Of a DNA stretch of 7,707 bases, positions 6,988-7,707 are shown in pieces. Under the pieces are notes generated by a model. That model was given only the letters and a program-made list of their open reading frames with translations. It was not told where the DNA came from and made no database searches. Within the stretch, counting starts at the first letter, position 1; every line of letters starts with the position of its first letter. Both the position numbers and the translations under genes were made by a program. This DNA comes from Bacteroidota bacterium (GTDB lineage: Bacteria > Bacteroidota > Bacteroidia > Chitinophagales > Chitinophagaceae). Where the stretch lies: NCBI GenBank assembly GCA_023429985.1, contig JAEZCV010000228.1, positions 1-7,707 on the forward strand. The letters are read 5' to 3'.

Positions 6988-7400
6988 AGGTAAAAGAAAA
7001 GGAAGCCAAATAATATTTTACAGGGATAGGTAAAAAAGGGATGAACTGTCAACAATATCCATTAGCCATGCTTTGGAGGATTTATATGCATTAGGAATTG
7101 CAACATACTATTCCTTAACATTATGTTTGGAAAACGCCGTAGTTCTACCGTTTTTAATTTAGGGGAAAGGAGTTAAATTGTCGAAAGTATTCCCGGTTAC
7201 AGCATAATATGTGAGTGACAGGCACGAAGTGCGTTCAATTCCCATCCATCTATGGAAAATCGCCAAACCCTCGCCTTCAAATATCAAAAACAAAACCAAC
7301 CCATTTCGCTGGCGATTACGATACTCACCACTGAAATCACTTTTATTATTAAACCCAGAACATTATCTAAAAATTTCCATATACCCGGAGATGGATTATA
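6988..7400. other. Noncoding region between the recombinase gene and the attI-like site
   Basis: I see no convincing gene in these 413 bases. The longest frame, starting with GTG at 7211 and running to 7450, would encode 79 residues of no recognisable family; it crosses the attI-like site and is probably chance. Short plus-strand frames at 7041 and 7124 stop after 17 codons. Visible structures are a candidate promoter (7098-7129), an imperfect palindrome GTAGTTCTAC (7139-7148) just after it, a small GCAC-GAA-GTGC palindrome (7222-7232), and the inverted pair ATCGCCA (7259-7265) / TGGCGAT (7310-7316). The layout resembles the leader between an integron integrase and its array, but this is inference. 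Confidence 0.5.
7098..7129 (+). promoter_or_regulatory. Candidate promoter pointing into the cassette region
   Basis: TATGTTTG at 7122-7129 is an exact match to the Bacteroidota -7 box TAnnTTTG. TTG at 7098-7100 lies 21 bases upstream, a fitting place for a -33 element. The predicted start is near 7136, about 265 bases before the attI-like site. No gene follows on the plus strand within the window, so a role as a cassette promoter (Pc-like) is a natural reading, though unproven. Confidence 0.45.
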
Positions 7401-7424
7401 TTCGGATAATTATTGTTAGCCGAA
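7401..7424 (+). other. Candidate attI-like primary recombination site
   Basis: Two 10-base arms, TTCGGATAAT (7401-7410) and GTTAGCCGAA (7415-7424), are inverted relative to each other with 8 of 10 positions matching, and flank a 4-base centre TATT. This is the layout of a tyrosine recombinase core site. The right arm begins GTTAGCC, close to the integron core GTTRRRY, where cutting would occur between G7415 and T7416 by analogy. The same 10-mer recurs perfectly as an inverted copy at 7585-7594, at the start of the attC-like element. Confidence 0.55.
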
Positions 7425-7707
7425 ACCTTCTCGCTCCAGTCAAAATTTGATTCGATCATTTTTTCTGGAAATAACTTTTGGTGACCATCTTAAAACACAA
7501 CGGTTCGCACGAGGTTACTCTGATTCAAATTTTTTCTTGATTGTAAATTAATAGTTTCAAATTACCCTAAATTCAGCAAAGGTGTTCGGCTAACAGCGGC
7601 TTGGCAAAAATTGGGCGACAGAATTTGGCCCATCAGCTGTAGAATATGAATGATCTGCAGTAATTTGGCCAGGAACTAATTTCGCAAGTCTGGCCAAGCC
7701 GAGCAAT
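7416..7707 (+). mobile_element. Candidate first gene cassette (integron-like), right end outside the window
   Basis: By integron logic the cassette would run from T7416, just inside the GTTAGCC core of the attI-like site, to the end of the attC-like palindrome at or just past the window end, about 290 bases. The bases following both GTTAGCC copies agree beyond the core: GTTAGCCGAA then ACCTT at the left, and in inverted form AAGGTG then TTCGGCTAAC at 7579-7594. Joined ends would therefore pair over about 15 bp with one bulge. The body (7425-7578) has no plus-strand ATG and no frame of useful length on either strand. It may be a gene-less cassette, a decayed one or a regulatory one. An alternative is a small inverted-repeat element (MITE) of about 180 bases (7414-7595), but no target duplication is visible. 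Confidence 0.45.
7585..7707 (+). repeat. attC-like long imperfect palindrome, truncated at the window end
   Basis: The outer box is GGCTAAC (7588-7594, R''-like), followed by a 2-base spacer and CGGCTTGGC (7597-7605, L''-like). The perfect complement GCCAAGCCG is at 7693-7701 (L'-like), followed by AGCAAT up to the last base. Inner paired blocks are TTG (7611-7613) / CAA (7685-7687), CGA (7616-7618) / TCG (7682-7684) with two extra G bases (7614-7615) on one side only, TGGCC (7626-7630) / GGCCA (7667-7671), and CTGTAGA (7637-7643) / TCTGCAG (7654-7660, one G-T pair) around a 10-base loop. Complementary boxes, an unequal unpaired spacer (2 versus 6 bases), bulged bases on one strand and a variable tip are the defining traits of attC sites. 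The R' box (GTTAGCC) would begin at 7708, outside the window. Confidence 0.6.

Noticed and set aside
7016..7035. TTTTAC / GTAAAA hairpin after the recombinase gene, as a possible terminator
   Set aside because: It is an AT-only stem except for one pair, followed by A and G rather than T on the plus strand, so it does not fit an intrinsic terminator.
7211..7450. 79-codon frame starting with GTG
   Set aside because: The protein has no recognisable motif, a non-ATG start and a composition that looks random. It runs across the attI-like site.
7367..7459. 30-codon minus-strand frame (MIESNFDWSEKVSANNNYPN...) spanning the attI-like site
   Set aside because: It is too short to support, has no recognised relative, and would be cut by the proposed recombination boundary. 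It was kept in mind as a possible gene remnant.
7414..7595. A MITE of about 180 bases bounded by 11-base inverted ends TGTTAGCCGAA / TTCGGCTAACA
   Set aside because: There is no target-site duplication (ATAATTAT versus GCGGCTTG), and one end continues directly into the long palindrome, which fits an attC-like site better.
1..7707. CRISPR array, tRNA, rRNA or insertion-sequence transposase
   Set aside because: No regularly spaced direct repeats of CRISPR length, no cloverleaf or rRNA-like stretch and no transposase motifs were seen on either strand.

Overview
The window looks like chromosomal DNA from a member of the Bacteroidota, probably an environmental Chitinophagia/Sphingobacteriia/Flavobacteriia-type organism. 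The reasons are the gene families present (a DUF6702-like protein beside HupE/UreJ and an M1 peptidase, a PAP2 enzyme with an SSHAxNHF-type second motif, a recombinase with the usual Bacteroidota N-terminal extension), exact TAnnTTTG -7 promoter motifs, and gene starts without clear Shine-Dalgarno sequences. The species cannot be named from this sequence alone.

Left part (2-1737): the end of a PAP2-type membrane phosphatase overlaps by one base (TAATG) a full-length CNNM/HlyC-CorC-family membrane protein with CBS domains. This looks like ordinary envelope housekeeping. A short convergent spacer with a small 9-10 bp periodic CTGCG repeat follows.

Middle part (1839-5606): a DUF6702-like exported protein on the minus strand is divergent from a HupE/UreJ-type permease, which is followed by a secreted M1 zinc metallopeptidase. 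The divergent spacer holds a nested inverted repeat that could be a shared operator. The three genes may form one functional unit: an extracytoplasmic domain, a metal permease and an exported metalloenzyme. A strong intrinsic terminator closes the unit at 5625-5665.

Right part (5647-7707): a tyrosine recombinase of 384 residues has all six catalytic residues and its own consensus-like promoter. It is followed by 720 bases with no convincing gene. Within those bases are a 24-bp site with inverted 10-bp arms (7401-7424), a second inverted copy of its right arm at 7585-7594, and a long imperfect palindrome from 7585 to the window end. Together these match the logic of an integron: an attI-like site, a cassette beginning at a GTTAGCC core, and an attC-like folding site at the cassette end. 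The recombinase is not a classical IntI because it lacks the IntI-specific insertion before the HxxR motif, and the array lies on the 3' side of its gene. This candidate integron-like system with a Xer-like recombinase is the most interesting content here. The window ends exactly where the next GTTAGCC core is predicted, so the key test lies just outside it.
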